From positions 329,949 through 393,948 of the forward strand of contig UWOR01000001.1 in assembly GCA_900604495.1 (NCBI GenBank): a stretch of DNA of 64,000 nt. Direction: 5' to 3'. Source of the stretch: Desulfovibrio sp. Marseille-P6017. Its GTDB lineage: Bacteria; Bacillota_A; Clostridia; Peptostreptococcales; Peptostreptococcaceae. The notes beneath the pieces were generated by a model. It was not told the origin of the DNA, made no database searches, and worked only from the letters and a program-made list of their open reading frames with translations. The translations under genes were made by a program, and so were the position numbers. Of this stretch, positions 41,044 to 51,940 are shown piece after piece; positions within the stretch are counted from its first letter, which is position 1, and each line of letters starts with the position of its first letter.

Positions 41044-42582
41044 TTATAATGTTACACTCTTTGGCTTAGTAACTTTTGCTATTTTTAGTATTATACTAAG
41101 TATATATTTAAATTCACTTGATCTATAAAATATAATTAAATATATTATATTAGGAATGCTAACACATACTATTCCCTTTACAACTAAAGACATAAAATCA
41201 TTAGCTATATCTATTAAGTTACAAATATTAGTTGTGACTATCCCCGCAATTATAGTCAAAAATATATAATAAACATACTTTTTAAAATATGCTTTAACTG
41301 GCTTGTTAAAAACATCTTTAAAAACTATTTTAGGTTGAATTCTTAAAGGTATTAGTATACTACTAATAGTAGTTCCCATAAATATTCCTGAAAGTCCCCA
41401 ATATTTAACAAGTATTATAGACGCTACTAGATTTATTGCTGATTCTATAAGAGGTTGATACTTATCTTTATCATAAATACCTGCTTTCTGTTTAAATGTT
41501 CCTATAGAATTTCTAAGACCTGATATATAAAAGTTAATCAATATTACTATTAATGTTAATTTATCAAGAAGCAATCCTCTTCCAAAACACCAATCTATAA
41601 ATGGCTCTAATAAATTATATAGAGATATTGCACAAAATGAATATATCCAAAAATTTATTAAATACATTACATTAAAAATTTCATAAATTTTTTCTTTACA
41701 TTCAGTAGCTATTAAATTACCTATACTATTTCCCATACCATTTAATAATGGTGTTAATAGCGATGCTAATTGAGATATAACCATTGTATAATTTGAATAT
41801 AATCCTACTGTATTTATATTAATAAATGTAGATATCAATAGATTATCTGTTCCAAATACACAGTATCCTCCTATATTATGTAAAAATATAGCCTTTACAT
41901 TCGTTACTAAGTTTTTCTTAGTATCTTCATCTACATGATAATTATCTTTTGTATTAATATATTCATATCTATCACTTACAATTTTTCCATTATATATATT
42001 TTGAAGAATAAATATGCCTAAATCTATTAGTAAGTATAAGATATAATTTTTAGTTAATTTTAATATTACTATCTTCGTAAGTGTTGTAATTATATTAAAT
42101 ATAAGATTATATTTCGCTATTATATATCCTTTTTGATCTGCATTTATCAATGACCATTTATGTGCATTTAAATATGAAATAACATTTTTAACAACAAATA
42201 TAAAATATACAACTCCTATAAATGGAACTGTAGTTCCACCTTTTATAAATCTACCCAATGCTACGTACATTACAGTACTTAATATAAATATAACTATTGC
42301 TAAAATGCCATATAGTTTTTTATATAATTGAACTAGAGCAATTACTTTATTGGTATCATTTTCAGCTAACGGTTTATATAAATTGTATACTATACTTGTT
42401 CCAATTCCTCCCTCTACTAAACTTAGCATAGATAATATACTAGTTAGTAATCCATTAACTCCTAAATATTCGGTACCTAAACTATTAATAAATACCATCC
42501 TAGATAAGAAACCTAGTATAATAATCACTATTTGTGTAATTATACTTACATACATATTTTTTATAGAATTTTGTATCCTCAT
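41044..42582 (-). CDS. Wzx-type polysaccharide flippase
   Basis: The 512-residue protein has 12-14 hydrophobic segments and the start pattern of MOP-superfamily flippases, with NSLGTEYLGVNGLLTSILSMLSL near residue 35. It should flip undecaprenyl-linked repeat units to the outside for polymerisation by the EpsG-like protein encoded upstream. Length is normal. GGGG precedes the ATG. Confidence 0.95.
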   Translation of the reverse strand: MRIQNSIKNMYVSIITQIVIIILGFLSRMVFINSLGTEYLGVNGLLTSILSMLSLVEGGIGTSIVYNLYKPLAENDTNKVIALVQLYKKLYGILAIVIFILSTVMYVALGRFIKGGTTVPFIGVVYFIFVVKNVISYLNAHKWSLINADQKGYIIAKYNLIFNIITTLTKIVILKLTKNYILYLLIDLGIFILQNIYNGKIVSDRYEYINTKDNYHVDEDTKKNLVTNVKAIFLHNIGGYCVFGTDNLLISTFININTVGLYSNYTMVISQLASLLTPLLNGMGNSIGNLIATECKEKIYEIFNVMYLINFWIYSFCAISLYNLLEPFIDWCFGRGLLLDKLTLIVILINFYISGLRNSIGTFKQKAGIYDKDKYQPLIESAINLVASIILVKYWGLSGIFMGTTISSILIPLRIQPKIVFKDVFNKPVKAYFKKYVYYIFLTIIAGIVTTNICNLIDIANDFMSLVVKGIVCVSIPNIIYLIIFYRSSEFKYILSIILKIAKVTKPKSVTL

Positions 42583-42615
42583 ATCCCCATACCCTCTGTC
42601 TTAATATTTAGAATT

Positions 42616-43638
42616 TTATTTAATACGATTTTTTATAAGCAAATAAGCCAATGAGTATAACCTTCTATCAACCAATATTTTTATATATTTATAAAGTCTA
42701 ATTTTATCTTTATTATATTCAATAAAATCACAAAATTCTTTGTCACTACATAGATGCTTTAATATATTATTTCTCTCAATTTTACTCATATTATTTTCTT
42801 CAAATATAATTTTTTCAAAAACTATTTTATAATGTTCTAAAAACCATATTTCTATATAATCTTTAAGTTCTTCATTATATTTTATTAGTCGAAGTAACTT
42901 GTTCATCTCATAATGAGAAGATGATACCTCATATACTAAGTCATTTTTATTTCTTTTTTGTATTCCACCCTTACCTCTTTCTCCTCTATAGTGATACTTT
43001 ATATCTTTAGATAAATACATAGATTTAGTATTCTGTAAGAATTTCAAATTAAAGCAAAAATCTTCAAAGCATACCATATCTGTATCGAATTTCAAATTAT
43101 TATTTCTAATTATTGAAGCGTTATATAGCTTTGCGCAAGGAGATAAAAATGGACTTTTTATAGACTCTATAATATAATCTAGATACTTATCAAAATCTTC
43201 TTTTTTAATAAAAATCTCTTCAGATACTCCACTTACTTTATCTTGTATCTTTTTCCCATTAGTATATTCCTCTCTGTATACTCCAGAGTAAATAATATCA
43301 GCATTACTATCTTTTATCTTACTATATAATTTTTCAATACAATCACTTTCAATCCAATCGTCGCTGTCACAAAACATTATATAATCTCCTGTAGATTCTT
43401 TAATTCCTAAATTTCTAGCAGAAGATACTCCTTGATTTTTCTTATGTATAAGTATTATCCTTTTATCTTTAATTGCATATTCATCACATATTTCTCTACT
43501 TTTATCGGTTGAGCCATCATTTACTAGTATCACCTCTATATCTTCAAAGGTTTGAGATAATATAGAATCTATACAGCACTTCAAATCCCTTTCAGCATTG
43601 TATATAGGAACTATAATGCTTACTTTTGTCTTACTCAT
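42616..43638 (-). CDS. Glycosyltransferase family 2
   Basis: This 340-residue enzyme has a GT-A domain (VSIIVPIYNAERDLKCCIDS, ILVNDGSTDKS, VSSARNLGI, FCDSDDWIE) and a helical C-terminus (about 220-340) without transmembrane helices. DSDD is the metal/nucleotide-sugar site. It should add a sugar to the lipid-linked repeat unit; donor and linkage cannot be told from sequence. The ATG at 43636-43638 has GGGAG upstream; an ATG four codons earlier overlaps that site. Confidence 0.93.
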   Translation of the reverse strand: MSKTKVSIIVPIYNAERDLKCCIDSILSQTFEDIEVILVNDGSTDKSREICDEYAIKDKRIILIHKKNQGVSSARNLGIKESTGDYIMFCDSDDWIESDCIEKLYSKIKDSNADIIYSGVYREEYTNGKKIQDKVSGVSEEIFIKKEDFDKYLDYIIESIKSPFLSPCAKLYNASIIRNNNLKFDTDMVCFEDFCFNLKFLQNTKSMYLSKDIKYHYRGERGKGGIQKRNKNDLVYEVSSSHYEMNKLLRLIKYNEELKDYIEIWFLEHYKIVFEKIIFEENNMSKIERNNILKHLCSDKEFCDFIEYNKDKIRLYKYIKILVDRRLYSLAYLLIKNRIK

Positions 43639-43662
43639 AACTTCTCCCATCTATACAATTTC

Positions 43663-44616
43663 TTATATTTTTATAACTCGATTAATAGCTACTTTAATCA
43701 AGGATTTTGTATCATACTTTCTCAAAACATTATATTTTCTCATTAGCATATATTGCCTTATACCTGATTTTATATCTTTATACTGCATGGATATATCAAA
43801 CCTATCAACTATATATTTTTTATAAAACATATTAAAGTACATTTTTCTATCTTTATCAGTCATAGAAATACTATCTAAAGTATTTTTTACTATGTCTAAA
43901 TGTTCATTACATCTTTTTATTTTCTTCTCTTTACTGTCATCTCCTGTAGACATACTATTTTTATAAATAATATAATTATATAAAGGTTCATCTAAAAAAC
44001 CTCTTTTATACTTATAGTAAACTGGTAGTAACATCTGCCAATTTTGACCTCGTCTTGCTGGATATATCTCTCGTTTTGGATTTACATCTAAAAAAACTTC
44101 TGATCTTACCATATGGCATCCGCAGCAAAATATAGATTCTGACTTAAGGTGATGCTCAAACTGATATTCATCTTCATGGTGTTTAAATTTATCTGTTATC
44201 TTGTATATAACTGTGCTTAAATCATCTTCATTATATACATTAGCATTAGTTGTAACGCATCCATATTCTTTATATTTTTCAAGAAATTCAACTTTTTTTT
44301 CGACTGATTGAGGATGAAAGAAATCATCTGCATCAGCCCAACATAGAAAGTCACCTTTAAAATGCTTAAGACCTGTATCTATAGCTCCACCTAATCCTTT
44401 ATTTTCTTGATATATATATATTAATTTCATACCTTCATTTTTAAACTTATATTCATATGAAAGTACTATACCTTCTGTATTATCTATTGATCCATCATTT
44501 ACAAATATCAACTCTATATTTTTATAAGTTTGATTTAATACCGAATCTAAATAACGAGATACTACTTTTTCTCCGTTATAACATGGAGTTATAATACTAA
44601 CTAATTTATTACTCAA
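43663..44616 (-). CDS. Glycosyltransferase family 2
   Basis: This 317-residue GT-A protein has VSIITPCYNGEKVV, LIFVNDGSIDNT, GLGGAIDTGL and CWADADDFF, so the usual DxD is DADD. The GGAIDTGL stretch instead of SxARNxGI sets it apart from the neighbouring GT2 enzymes. The C-terminal third is basic. The start is TTG at 44614-44616 with AGGGGTG 7 bases upstream. It sits between the pyruvyl transferase gene and another GT2 gene in the same operon. Confidence 0.92.
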   Translation of the reverse strand: MSNKLVSIITPCYNGEKVVSRYLDSVLNQTYKNIELIFVNDGSIDNTEGIVLSYEYKFKNEGMKLIYIYQENKGLGGAIDTGLKHFKGDFLCWADADDFFHPQSVEKKVEFLEKYKEYGCVTTNANVYNEDDLSTVIYKITDKFKHHEDEYQFEHHLKSESIFCCGCHMVRSEVFLDVNPKREIYPARRGQNWQMLLPVYYKYKRGFLDEPLYNYIIYKNSMSTGDDSKEKKIKRCNEHLDIVKNTLDSISMTDKDRKMYFNMFYKKYIVDRFDISMQYKDIKSGIRQYMLMRKYNVLRKYDTKSLIKVAINRVIKI

Positions 44617-44633
44617 ACTTTATCACCCCTAAG

Positions 44634-45800
44634 CTATCTCATTATTTGCTCAATTTCATTTCTTGCTAAAAGTCCTCTTTTTTTGTAATCTGGCATGAAC
44701 TTATTTAAGTGATCTCTTATATTATCTTTTCTATCATAAATCCATTTAAATGACTCTACTAAATCATTATCTTTTTTTAAACTTTGTACTGGAAGTACAT
44801 AGTTTTCATATGTCCCAAATATATCTTTTGCTATTCCTCTTGCTTTAACTGAATATCCTATCACCAATGTAGGTACACATGTAGAGTAAGCTGCTATTGT
44901 AGCATGAGTTCTCGCTCCAATAAATAATTTACAGCGACTTATATAGCCCTTTAACTCCATACAATTACAATCATCTATCATAATAACTCTATCAGTTTTT
45001 TTGAATTTATCATATAATGCTCTAAGTGGTTCTCTATCATCATTCGACTCCCATATAACATGTGGTATTAATGCGATATTTGAAGTCGTATTTTTTAAAA
45101 TATAACTTATTAGATTTTCATAGTTTTTCATTGTTATACCTTCGTATGTTTCTTTTCTTATAATTAAAGGACTTAAATTAATTCCAATTGTATCATTTTC
45201 CTTGAACCCACATGGTAGGTCTAACTCTAACTTATCTAAATTAAATGCGGGATCTGGATACAACTTAGTATTTTTATTAACCTTATTTAAAGCTTCGTAA
45301 GATATACTTTCTCTAGTAACTATTAGTGAATATGATTCTATATCTTTTGCTATTTTAGGTTCTTCCATTAACTTTGGCTCAACCGAACAGCCCCACAAAA
45401 CTGTTTTATATGCTTTTTCTCCATACATCTTATGTAGCTCTACATGATTTTGCACGTCGGAATAACAATACGTATCCCCACCTATAGCAAATGCTATTGT
45501 ATTTTCATCTATATATTTTTTTCCATCTGTAAATTGAAGTACATCCATTTTAGCAGTATCATTTTTTATTTTTAATGATAAATATGCATTAAAAAAGCTC
45601 ATAGATTTTTTATTAATTGGATTTTTACCCGCTTTTACATCTATGATTTCATTAACTTTATATTTAATATCTTCATCTTCTGCATGTGAAAGTAATTTCA
45701 TTTCACATATTCCATCTAATATCTTTGAGGTCCCTCTAACAATTGCTTCACATCCATGATTTTTACTGCCACTATGCGAATATAAAACTATCTTTTTCAT
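44634..45800 (-). CDS. Polysaccharide pyruvyl transferase family protein
   Basis: The 388-residue protein matches the CsaB/WcaK pyruvyl transferase fold: N-terminal SGSKNHGCEAIVRGT, FAIGGDTYCYSD, LWGCSVEP, and C-terminal FIGARTHATIAAYSTCVPTLVIGYSVKARG. These enzymes transfer pyruvate from PEP to a sugar to make a ketal, adding negative charge. In Clostridia, pyruvylated wall polysaccharide can serve as ligand for surface-layer proteins. The presence of this gene predicts a pyruvylated repeat unit. Confidence 0.93.
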   Translation of the reverse strand: MKKIVLYSHSGSKNHGCEAIVRGTSKILDGICEMKLLSHAEDEDIKYKVNEIIDVKAGKNPINKKSMSFFNAYLSLKIKNDTAKMDVLQFTDGKKYIDENTIAFAIGGDTYCYSDVQNHVELHKMYGEKAYKTVLWGCSVEPKLMEEPKIAKDIESYSLIVTRESISYEALNKVNKNTKLYPDPAFNLDKLELDLPCGFKENDTIGINLSPLIIRKETYEGITMKNYENLISYILKNTTSNIALIPHVIWESNDDREPLRALYDKFKKTDRVIMIDDCNCMELKGYISRCKLFIGARTHATIAAYSTCVPTLVIGYSVKARGIAKDIFGTYENYVLPVQSLKKDNDLVESFKWIYDRKDNIRDHLNKFMPDYKKRGLLARNEIEQIMR

Positions 45801-45807
45801 AATACTC

Positions 45808-46830
45808 TTATCCCCTAATTAATCTTTTTGCTATATTTTTCATTGAACTTCTTATCTTTAAAAGTAAATATACATAATAAAATTTTCCATATATTGTACA
45901 AGTAACAATTATATTTCTAAATGTTGGTTTTAAATTTATATGTAAATTATTTATTATATGTTCATCATCAATAATTTTTTTTACTAAGTTCTTAATATTA
46001 CTTTTTTCTAATTTACTATAAAATACTACAAAAAATACATAATTAAAAATTCTATCATCTATTATTTCTTTATTTTTCCCATGATATCCTTTATTTTCTG
46101 CTATAAATCTCTTTATTTTTAATATTATATTAAGCTGAACATAGTAGTCTATATCTTCATCCTTCTTTGATAAAGAACAATTATCAGCTTCTTGTAAATA
46201 ATTAAATGATATATAGTTTGTAAAGTAAAAATCATTTGAATATTTATATATATCTATAAAAAAGTCTAAATCTTCAGCAAGTACTATATTAGTATTAAAT
46301 TTAATTCTATTATCAGCTATAATACTTCTTTTTATTAACTTATTTGAAATCCATCCATAGTATCCTGTTCCAAATTGATCTTTTGCAAAATTATCAACTA
46401 TATCTTGCTTAACTACATCATTTCTATATCCTAAATCAACCAAATTTAATATCTCATCATCATGATTCACTTTATTGTAACTAGAAAATAATACATCGTA
46501 TTTTTTTATATTAAGTATAGATATATATTCACTAAAAGTTCCAGTGTTTATAACATCATCACCATCTATAAATTGAATATATTCTCCACTAGCATAGCTA
46601 ATACCAATATTTCTCGCGTTAGACACACCACTATTCTTTATTGTATATAACTTTACACGATTATCTTTTATTTCATATTCTCTACATATTTCTTCACTTT
46701 TATCATTAGATCCATCATTAATTATTATAAGTTCAAAATTCTTATATGTTTGAGATAATATTGATTCTATTGTTTTATGTAAATACCTTTCTTTATTATA
46801 TACAGGCATTATAACACTAATTTTTATCAT
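45808..46830 (-). CDS. Glycosyltransferase family 2
   Basis: The 340-residue GT2 has ISVIMPVYNKERYLHKTIES, LIIINDGSNDKS, VSNARNIGIS and FIDGDDVI, followed by a long helical C-terminal part with basic residues. The ATG at 46828-46830 has AGGAGG 6 bases upstream; a frame extension of 30 residues upstream overlaps the next gene and is rejected. It is co-oriented with its neighbours, 8 bases before the pyruvyl transferase. Confidence 0.93.
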   Translation of the reverse strand: MIKISVIMPVYNKERYLHKTIESILSQTYKNFELIIINDGSNDKSEEICREYEIKDNRVKLYTIKNSGVSNARNIGISYASGEYIQFIDGDDVINTGTFSEYISILNIKKYDVLFSSYNKVNHDDEILNLVDLGYRNDVVKQDIVDNFAKDQFGTGYYGWISNKLIKRSIIADNRIKFNTNIVLAEDLDFFIDIYKYSNDFYFTNYISFNYLQEADNCSLSKKDEDIDYYVQLNIILKIKRFIAENKGYHGKNKEIIDDRIFNYVFFVVFYSKLEKSNIKNLVKKIIDDEHIINNLHINLKPTFRNIIVTCTIYGKFYYVYLLLKIRSSMKNIAKRLIRG

Positions 46831-46856
46831 TTTATCCTCCTTATATATAAAGGTAT

Positions 46857-47860
46857 TTAAGCTATTTTTCTTACTAACATATATGGAATTATTAACTTGT
46901 ACTTTAGCATTAAAGTGCATATTTTTAATTTAATATTTACATTTGGTAGCTTTAATTTATCTAAAGCTCTTCTTGATTCTTTATAAGTTAGTACCTTTTT
47001 TATCTCTTTATATTTGTGATAAAAAGATTTATTAGAGCTTCCAAGTTGGTTAGTATAATTAAATATATAATAAATCATATGTAAATCTATTTGTCTTTTG
47101 AAATTAAAGTCTCTATTTTTATGAAAATATTCATAAAGTCTATTATTCATATCTACATATACATCCCATGAATCAGACTTATATGTAGTAGATATAGAAT
47201 TCGGATTATATCTATAGTTATATAAGTAATATCCTTTCATATAATAAAACTATTTGACTTATATCCAACTAACGAACTAAATAGATTATCTTCTGAGTAC
47301 TTTACTTGTTCATCAAAATATAAATCATTTTCTTTTATAAAACTTGTTTTATATAAACAATGCCAAACAGCTAATAATGGTCCATAATCTATATTCTCTT
47401 TCATAATAAGACTTGGATATATTTTATTATAAATATCTTCTTTTAAATATAAACTGCTATCAATATCTAATGTAACTTCCTTTTTACTATCATTATAAAC
47501 CTTATAATAATCAGACATTACAAAATCAACATTGTTTTCATAAGCCACTTTATACATTTGTTCATACATATTGATTTCAATATAATCATCAGAATCAACA
47601 AATCCTATATAGTCGCCTGTAGCTATTTTCATGCCTGCATTTCTTGCCGAACTTAATCCACCATTACTCTTATGTATTACTTTTATCCTACTATCTTTAT
47701 TAGCATATTCATCACATATCTTTGGACAATTATCAGGAGAACCATCATTTACTAGTATTATCTCGATATCTTTTAATGATTGATTTATCACACTATCTAT
47801 ACATCTATTTAAATATTTTTCAACATTATATATAGGAATTATAACACTAACTTTTGCCAT
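46857..47860 (-). pseudogene. Glycosyltransferase family 2, split by a one-base frameshift
   Basis: The first frame (47237-47860, 207 residues) is a GT2 catalytic domain: VSVIIPIYNVEKYLNRCIDS, ILVNDGSPDN, LSSARNAGM, FVDSDDYIE. It ends at SNSFII. The second frame (46857-47240, 127 residues) begins MKGYYLYNYRYNPNSIST, the usual continuation of GT2 enzymes after their catalytic domain. Adding one T to the T4 run at coding positions over 47246-47249 joins them into about 334 residues. The two frames overlap by ATGA, so weak coupled synthesis of two pieces is possible if the change is real. Confidence 0.82.
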
Positions 47861-48584
47861 TAATAATACCTCTCATCCTACACAAAAATGATTTACCAAA
47901 TAATACTACCGCTATTCTTTTTATTATCTTTTTTACTTTTACAGACCATGGTAACCAAGTAACTAAGAAATGATGCTCGCAATAAGTATTTTCGGTATTT
48001 CCTCTTATACAATTTCCATAATCATATGGTGAAAAGTATTCCTTAGGATAAATACTTATATCTCCTATTTCTTGATACTTACCATCTCTTTTTAGGCCTC
48101 TACTTACCAATATTTCTGTCAATTTTTGAACATTAGTTGTCAGATCTATACTCTTATCTTTATTATAGAAACTTATATTTTCATACCCATTGATAAATTC
48201 TTTTATGAGCTCATGTCCAGAAATTGAAGCCATAAAACTTGTAGCAATATACTCTTCTTGCTCAAATCCTAATATACATTTATTACCAAGTAAATCATTA
48301 AAAGATTTAAATACCTCTACATCAGTATCCATATATATACCACCATATCTATATAATGCAGTTATTCTAGCATAGTCACTAACATATGCAAATTTCTTTT
48401 CTTCATAAGCTTGCCTTACATAATCATTACAATTTATATTGAAATTATTTTCGTTCCATTCAATAAATTCATAATCATCTAAATATTTATGCCAGCTCTT
48501 TATACATTCTTGCATTTTTTTTGGTTTCTCATTACCCCCAAACCAGCAATAGTGTATTATCTTCGGTATAGATTTATCCTTCAT
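47847..48584 (-). CDS. GT32-type glycosyltransferase (capsular polysaccharide synthesis)
   Basis: The 245-residue protein matches the Gly_transf_sug/GT32 pattern: IPKIIHYCWFGG at the start, KSWHKYLDDYEFIEWNE, and the DxD in YGGIYMDTDVEVFKS. Such enzymes transfer hexoses or galactofuranose-like sugars in capsule synthesis. The ATG at 48582-48584 has GGGGG upstream; a codon seven residues earlier is less likely. It overlaps the following GT2 by 14 bases. Confidence 0.93.
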   Translation of the reverse strand: MKDKSIPKIIHYCWFGGNEKPKKMQECIKSWHKYLDDYEFIEWNENNFNINCNDYVRQAYEEKKFAYVSDYARITALYRYGGIYMDTDVEVFKSFNDLLGNKCILGFEQEEYIATSFMASISGHELIKEFINGYENISFYNKDKSIDLTTNVQKLTEILVSRGLKRDGKYQEIGDISIYPKEYFSPYDYGNCIRGNTENTYCEHHFLVTWLPWSVKVKKIIKRIAVVLFGKSFLCRMRGIINGKS

Positions 48585-48585
48585 A

Positions 48586-49788
48586 TTACACCCCCATAAG
48601 TGCATATATTTTCTCTACTTCACTTTCATTACTGTAAATTGACTTCTTAGTATTGTCTATTAATCTTTGTTGTAATTCCTTATCTTTAATCAATGTAGCA
48701 ATACCATTTGCACATCCATAGCTATCCATTGGAACTATAACTCCATCAATACCATCTTTTAGTTGACTTTTAGCTGTTGTAAAATTAGTTATAACTACTG
48801 GTTTATTTAATATCTGTGCTTCAATTGCTGCAACAGACTTGCCTTCGAATAAAGAAGGTTGTACATAAATATCACAAGCTTTAATATATGGATATGGGTT
48901 CTGTTTTTTACCTAGTATAATTACGTTATTCTGCATATTATATCTTTGAATCTCTTCTCTAATGGCGCTTTCTTCTTTACCATACCCTATTAAATACCAC
49001 CTTACTTTAACCCCCATATCACACATATATTTACATATTTTAGGAACTGATTTGAAATTTTTAGCTTCTGCAAATCGTCCTATAGAAAGTATTTTTATTT
49101 CATCGCCCTCACTTATCATCTCTTTTGAAACATTTTCTTTTTCTGATTCCATCTTTACAATATCTGGTGATATTATATTTTCAATTAAAAGAATTTTTGA
49201 TTCTAATGATGGGTATTTTTTGATAAAAGATTCAGTAACTTTATCAGAAATAGAAATTATATTATCATAAATAGACCATAACTTTAATTCTGACTCTGTA
49301 TCCCCTAATAAATGAGAATAGTCAGTGTGCAACCATCCTAATTTTTTAGTTGCGATTGTTTTTTCATCTACAAAATAATATGGAGTAGAAAAACCTATTG
49401 CTAAGTCATATTTTTTATCAGATATCATAGGCATATATGATTTAGTGTACTTATAGCTATATTCTATATCTATTGACGTAGGTCCACTTATATTATTTTT
49501 TCGTTTATATATTGCTGACTTTGTTTTTCCTATTAAACGCCCAAATACTTGAACAAATAATCCCTTTTTCAAAGCTTCAATTATAGGTATCCCTAAAGCC
49601 GTAAACTCTTTTTTTTCTGGAAGAACATTTATGTTCTTAGGTATCATATTCATAAACTCACCATCATGTCTTAATAAAAATAAATCTACATTAAATTTAT
49701 TCGTATCCATAGTATTTAATAAGCTTATAAGTGCTCTTTCAGCCCCACCTATTTCTAAATTATTTGCTACTATCAATATATCTTTCAT
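48586..49788 (-). CDS. Glycosyltransferase family 4
   Basis: This 400-residue GT-B enzyme has the acceptor-side start LIVANNLEIGGAERALISLL and the donor-side motif SIGRFAEAKNFK...YVQPSLFEGKSVAAIEAQ with the EX7E-type Glu pair. It is a retaining transferase likely using a UDP- or GDP-sugar. The ATG at 49786-49788 has GGGAG 6 bases upstream. An eight-residue upstream extension lacks a site. Confidence 0.94.
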   Translation of the reverse strand: MKDILIVANNLEIGGAERALISLLNTMDTNKFNVDLFLLRHDGEFMNMIPKNINVLPEKKEFTALGIPIIEALKKGLFVQVFGRLIGKTKSAIYKRKNNISGPTSIDIEYSYKYTKSYMPMISDKKYDLAIGFSTPYYFVDEKTIATKKLGWLHTDYSHLLGDTESELKLWSIYDNIISISDKVTESFIKKYPSLESKILLIENIISPDIVKMESEKENVSKEMISEGDEIKILSIGRFAEAKNFKSVPKICKYMCDMGVKVRWYLIGYGKEESAIREEIQRYNMQNNVIILGKKQNPYPYIKACDIYVQPSLFEGKSVAAIEAQILNKPVVITNFTTAKSQLKDGIDGVIVPMDSYGCANGIATLIKDKELQQRLIDNTKKSIYSNESEVEKIYALMGV

Positions 49789-49814
49789 TTTTATCTCCCA
49801 TTTAATTAACACTG

Positions 49815-50788
49815 TTACACATTTAATTTCAATCTATACTTTATAGAATCTACTTTCTTAGGTTCATATATAAATCTTATAAAGTCACGTTTTAATGATT
49901 GAATTTTTTCTTTTTTATGATTAAAATAATTTTCTATTTCAATTCCATGACTTTGATGAAAGTACAAGTCATTGACTAATATATCATCATACTTATCAAA
50001 TTTATTTGGATATACTAGATACTTATTATATATCTCACTTACATTATTTATCATATTTCTCTTTTGAAAATGTATATACATCACTTCTTCTTTTTTTATC
50101 TTATTATTTTCACTATAAATTCTATATGTTTTCCTTCTTCAAAAGTGAATATATTAGTATATTGACTATTATTTATAATCCTAAATGGATGATGCCTAAA
50201 ATCTATATCAGCTATATACTCACTATTATCAAAAAAATTATACCCAGAATCTATTAACTCTCCTGCAAATCCTTTATGATATCCATCAATAGATTCATCA
50301 TATCCATATATTGCTGAAGACTTTAACACCATTTTATATGTATCATATTTCATAAAGTTTGTATTAATTTCCTTAGTATTTCGTATAAATGATAAATGCC
50401 CCGTTCTAAGCAATTTATCATATTTCTCAAATAAACTATCATCCAAAAACTTATTTATCTCTCCAAATATTAAATCACAATCACAATATCCCCAAAAATC
50501 ATAATCTTTTATATAATCTTCAAAAATATATCCATAATATGATTTATAATCACAAAGTTTATATGGATTTTTAAGATTTATTTTAAAATCAAATTTAGAT
50601 TGAAAAAATAGCTTTAATTGGTCAAACGTCTGATTAACCACCTTTATATTCTTTGGTAAATCAAATTTTATATTATTATCTGTAATAATAAGCCAATCAA
50701 TATCACTATTATATTTACACGACTCTATCCAAAGATTAAAATAATCATTAAACTCTCCAAAATAAGGTAATATCAATATTTTTCTCAT
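49815..50788 (-). pseudogene. DUF6625-like capsule protein, split by a one-base frameshift
   Basis: The 5' frame (50096-50788, 230 residues) starts MRKILILPYFGEFNDYF, carries WGYCDCDLIFGEI (a DxD-like site) and ends after FTFEEGKHIEFIV in a shifted tail. The 3' frame (49815-50084) begins MMYIHFQKRNM, the usual next element in this family. Adding one T at 50117-50119 (T3 to T4 on the coding strand) restores FYSENNKIKKEEVMYIHFQK and gives about 323 residues. The family occurs in polysaccharide loci and looks like a GT-A glycosyltransferase, but its reaction is not known. Confidence 0.78.
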
Positions 50789-50809
50789 AATCCCTCACTT
50801 TTTAATTAT

Positions 50810-51940
50810 CTAACTACTTAAAAATATATTTAATATATCACTGTAATAACCTACACCGTTCCATGCGACTACCATTTGGTAATAAAAAAATATTCCATAT
50901 AGCACAATCATAGAGTAGTTTACTAACCGTTTTTCTTCTCTTGCAAATATATTTTTTATTAACCATGGTAGTAGTATTAAGTTGTATAAAGAAAAGTAAA
51001 TAGGTAATCGGCCTAACATAATACCACTTCTTGCGATCTTAGATATTATATAAACCCCACTAGATATCAATGACATATTTATACTAATCTTTATTATAGG
51101 TGTTAACTTATCTTTTAATATATCTCTATATATAAATGCTAATATTACTGGTACTGACTCAACTAAAATTCTTATTACATTAGTTCCATCATCAGTATCT
51201 TTAAACTCATTCATTGAAGATGCATAATCAGAATTTTCTATTACAACTTCAAGTAAACTTGTAAATTTATCAGTAAATATTAATGCAAAAACTATCACTG
51301 CTATGAATATCATTGATCTTTTACTCCAAGGTTCATCAACAATTATAAAATATGCTGGTATCATAATAAGTACAGATAAATGAAATGTAGAAAGTAATAA
51401 TACTATAATTACATAAAGTAAAAATTTCCTATTTAATATGAGACCTGTACACGCAAACATAATAGCTGCTACTAAGAATTGTCTCATTCCATTTAACATC
51501 CATGTAAACTGACAAGATAACATAAATAGAAGGACACTTAGTCCATAATTACTAGAATATTTATATAACGTATAAACTATACATATACCTGTTATTGATG
51601 CTATGATAAACAACCATATATGAAAATCATCAGATATATACGTTTTTATTAAAATAGAAAACAATCTAAATCCAGGTTCTCTAGCTTCACTATCAAAAAT
51701 AACATCTTTAGCACTTGAAAGTAGTGGATACTCTTTAAACATATCTATATATGTCCAAGTATCTGCTATACCACTTCTAAGTCCTGAAAAGAATATTATT
51801 ACTGAAAATGTTACAAACGCCATAAATATATTTACTCTACTTTCATATACTTCATTTCCAACAGCAATATATTTAGAAGTCATCTGTGACATTATTCCAA
51901 AAACAATAACCCAGCACAGCATGAATATATACACTTCCAT
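50810..51940 (-). CDS. EpsG-like polysaccharide polymerase
   Basis: The 376-residue integral membrane protein has about 10 hydrophobic segments and the EpsG pattern, with FFSGLRSGIADTWTY near residue 50 and WMLNGMRQFLVAAIMF about residues 145-160. EpsG-family proteins act as Wzy-like polymerases joining repeat units outside the membrane. With the flippase and Wzz partner this completes a Wzx/Wzy system. Its ATG directly follows the stop of the upstream GT2 gene. Confidence 0.93.
   Translation of the reverse strand: MEVYIFMLCWVIVFGIMSQMTSKYIAVGNEVYESRVNIFMAFVTFSVIIFFSGLRSGIADTWTYIDMFKEYPLLSSAKDVIFDSEAREPGFRLFSILIKTYISDDFHIWLFIIASITGICIVYTLYKYSSNYGLSVLLFMLSCQFTWMLNGMRQFLVAAIMFACTGLILNRKFLLYVIIVLLLSTFHLSVLIMIPAYFIIVDEPWSKRSMIFIAVIVFALIFTDKFTSLLEVVIENSDYASSMNEFKDTDDGTNVIRILVESVPVILAFIYRDILKDKLTPIIKISINMSLISSGVYIISKIARSGIMLGRLPIYFSLYNLILLPWLIKNIFAREEKRLVNYSMIVLYGIFFYYQMVVAWNGVGYYSDILNIFLSS

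Noticed and set aside
46857..47240. An independent small gene of 127 residues
   Set aside because: Its sequence is the missing C-terminal half of the GT2 directly upstream, joined by a one-base shift.
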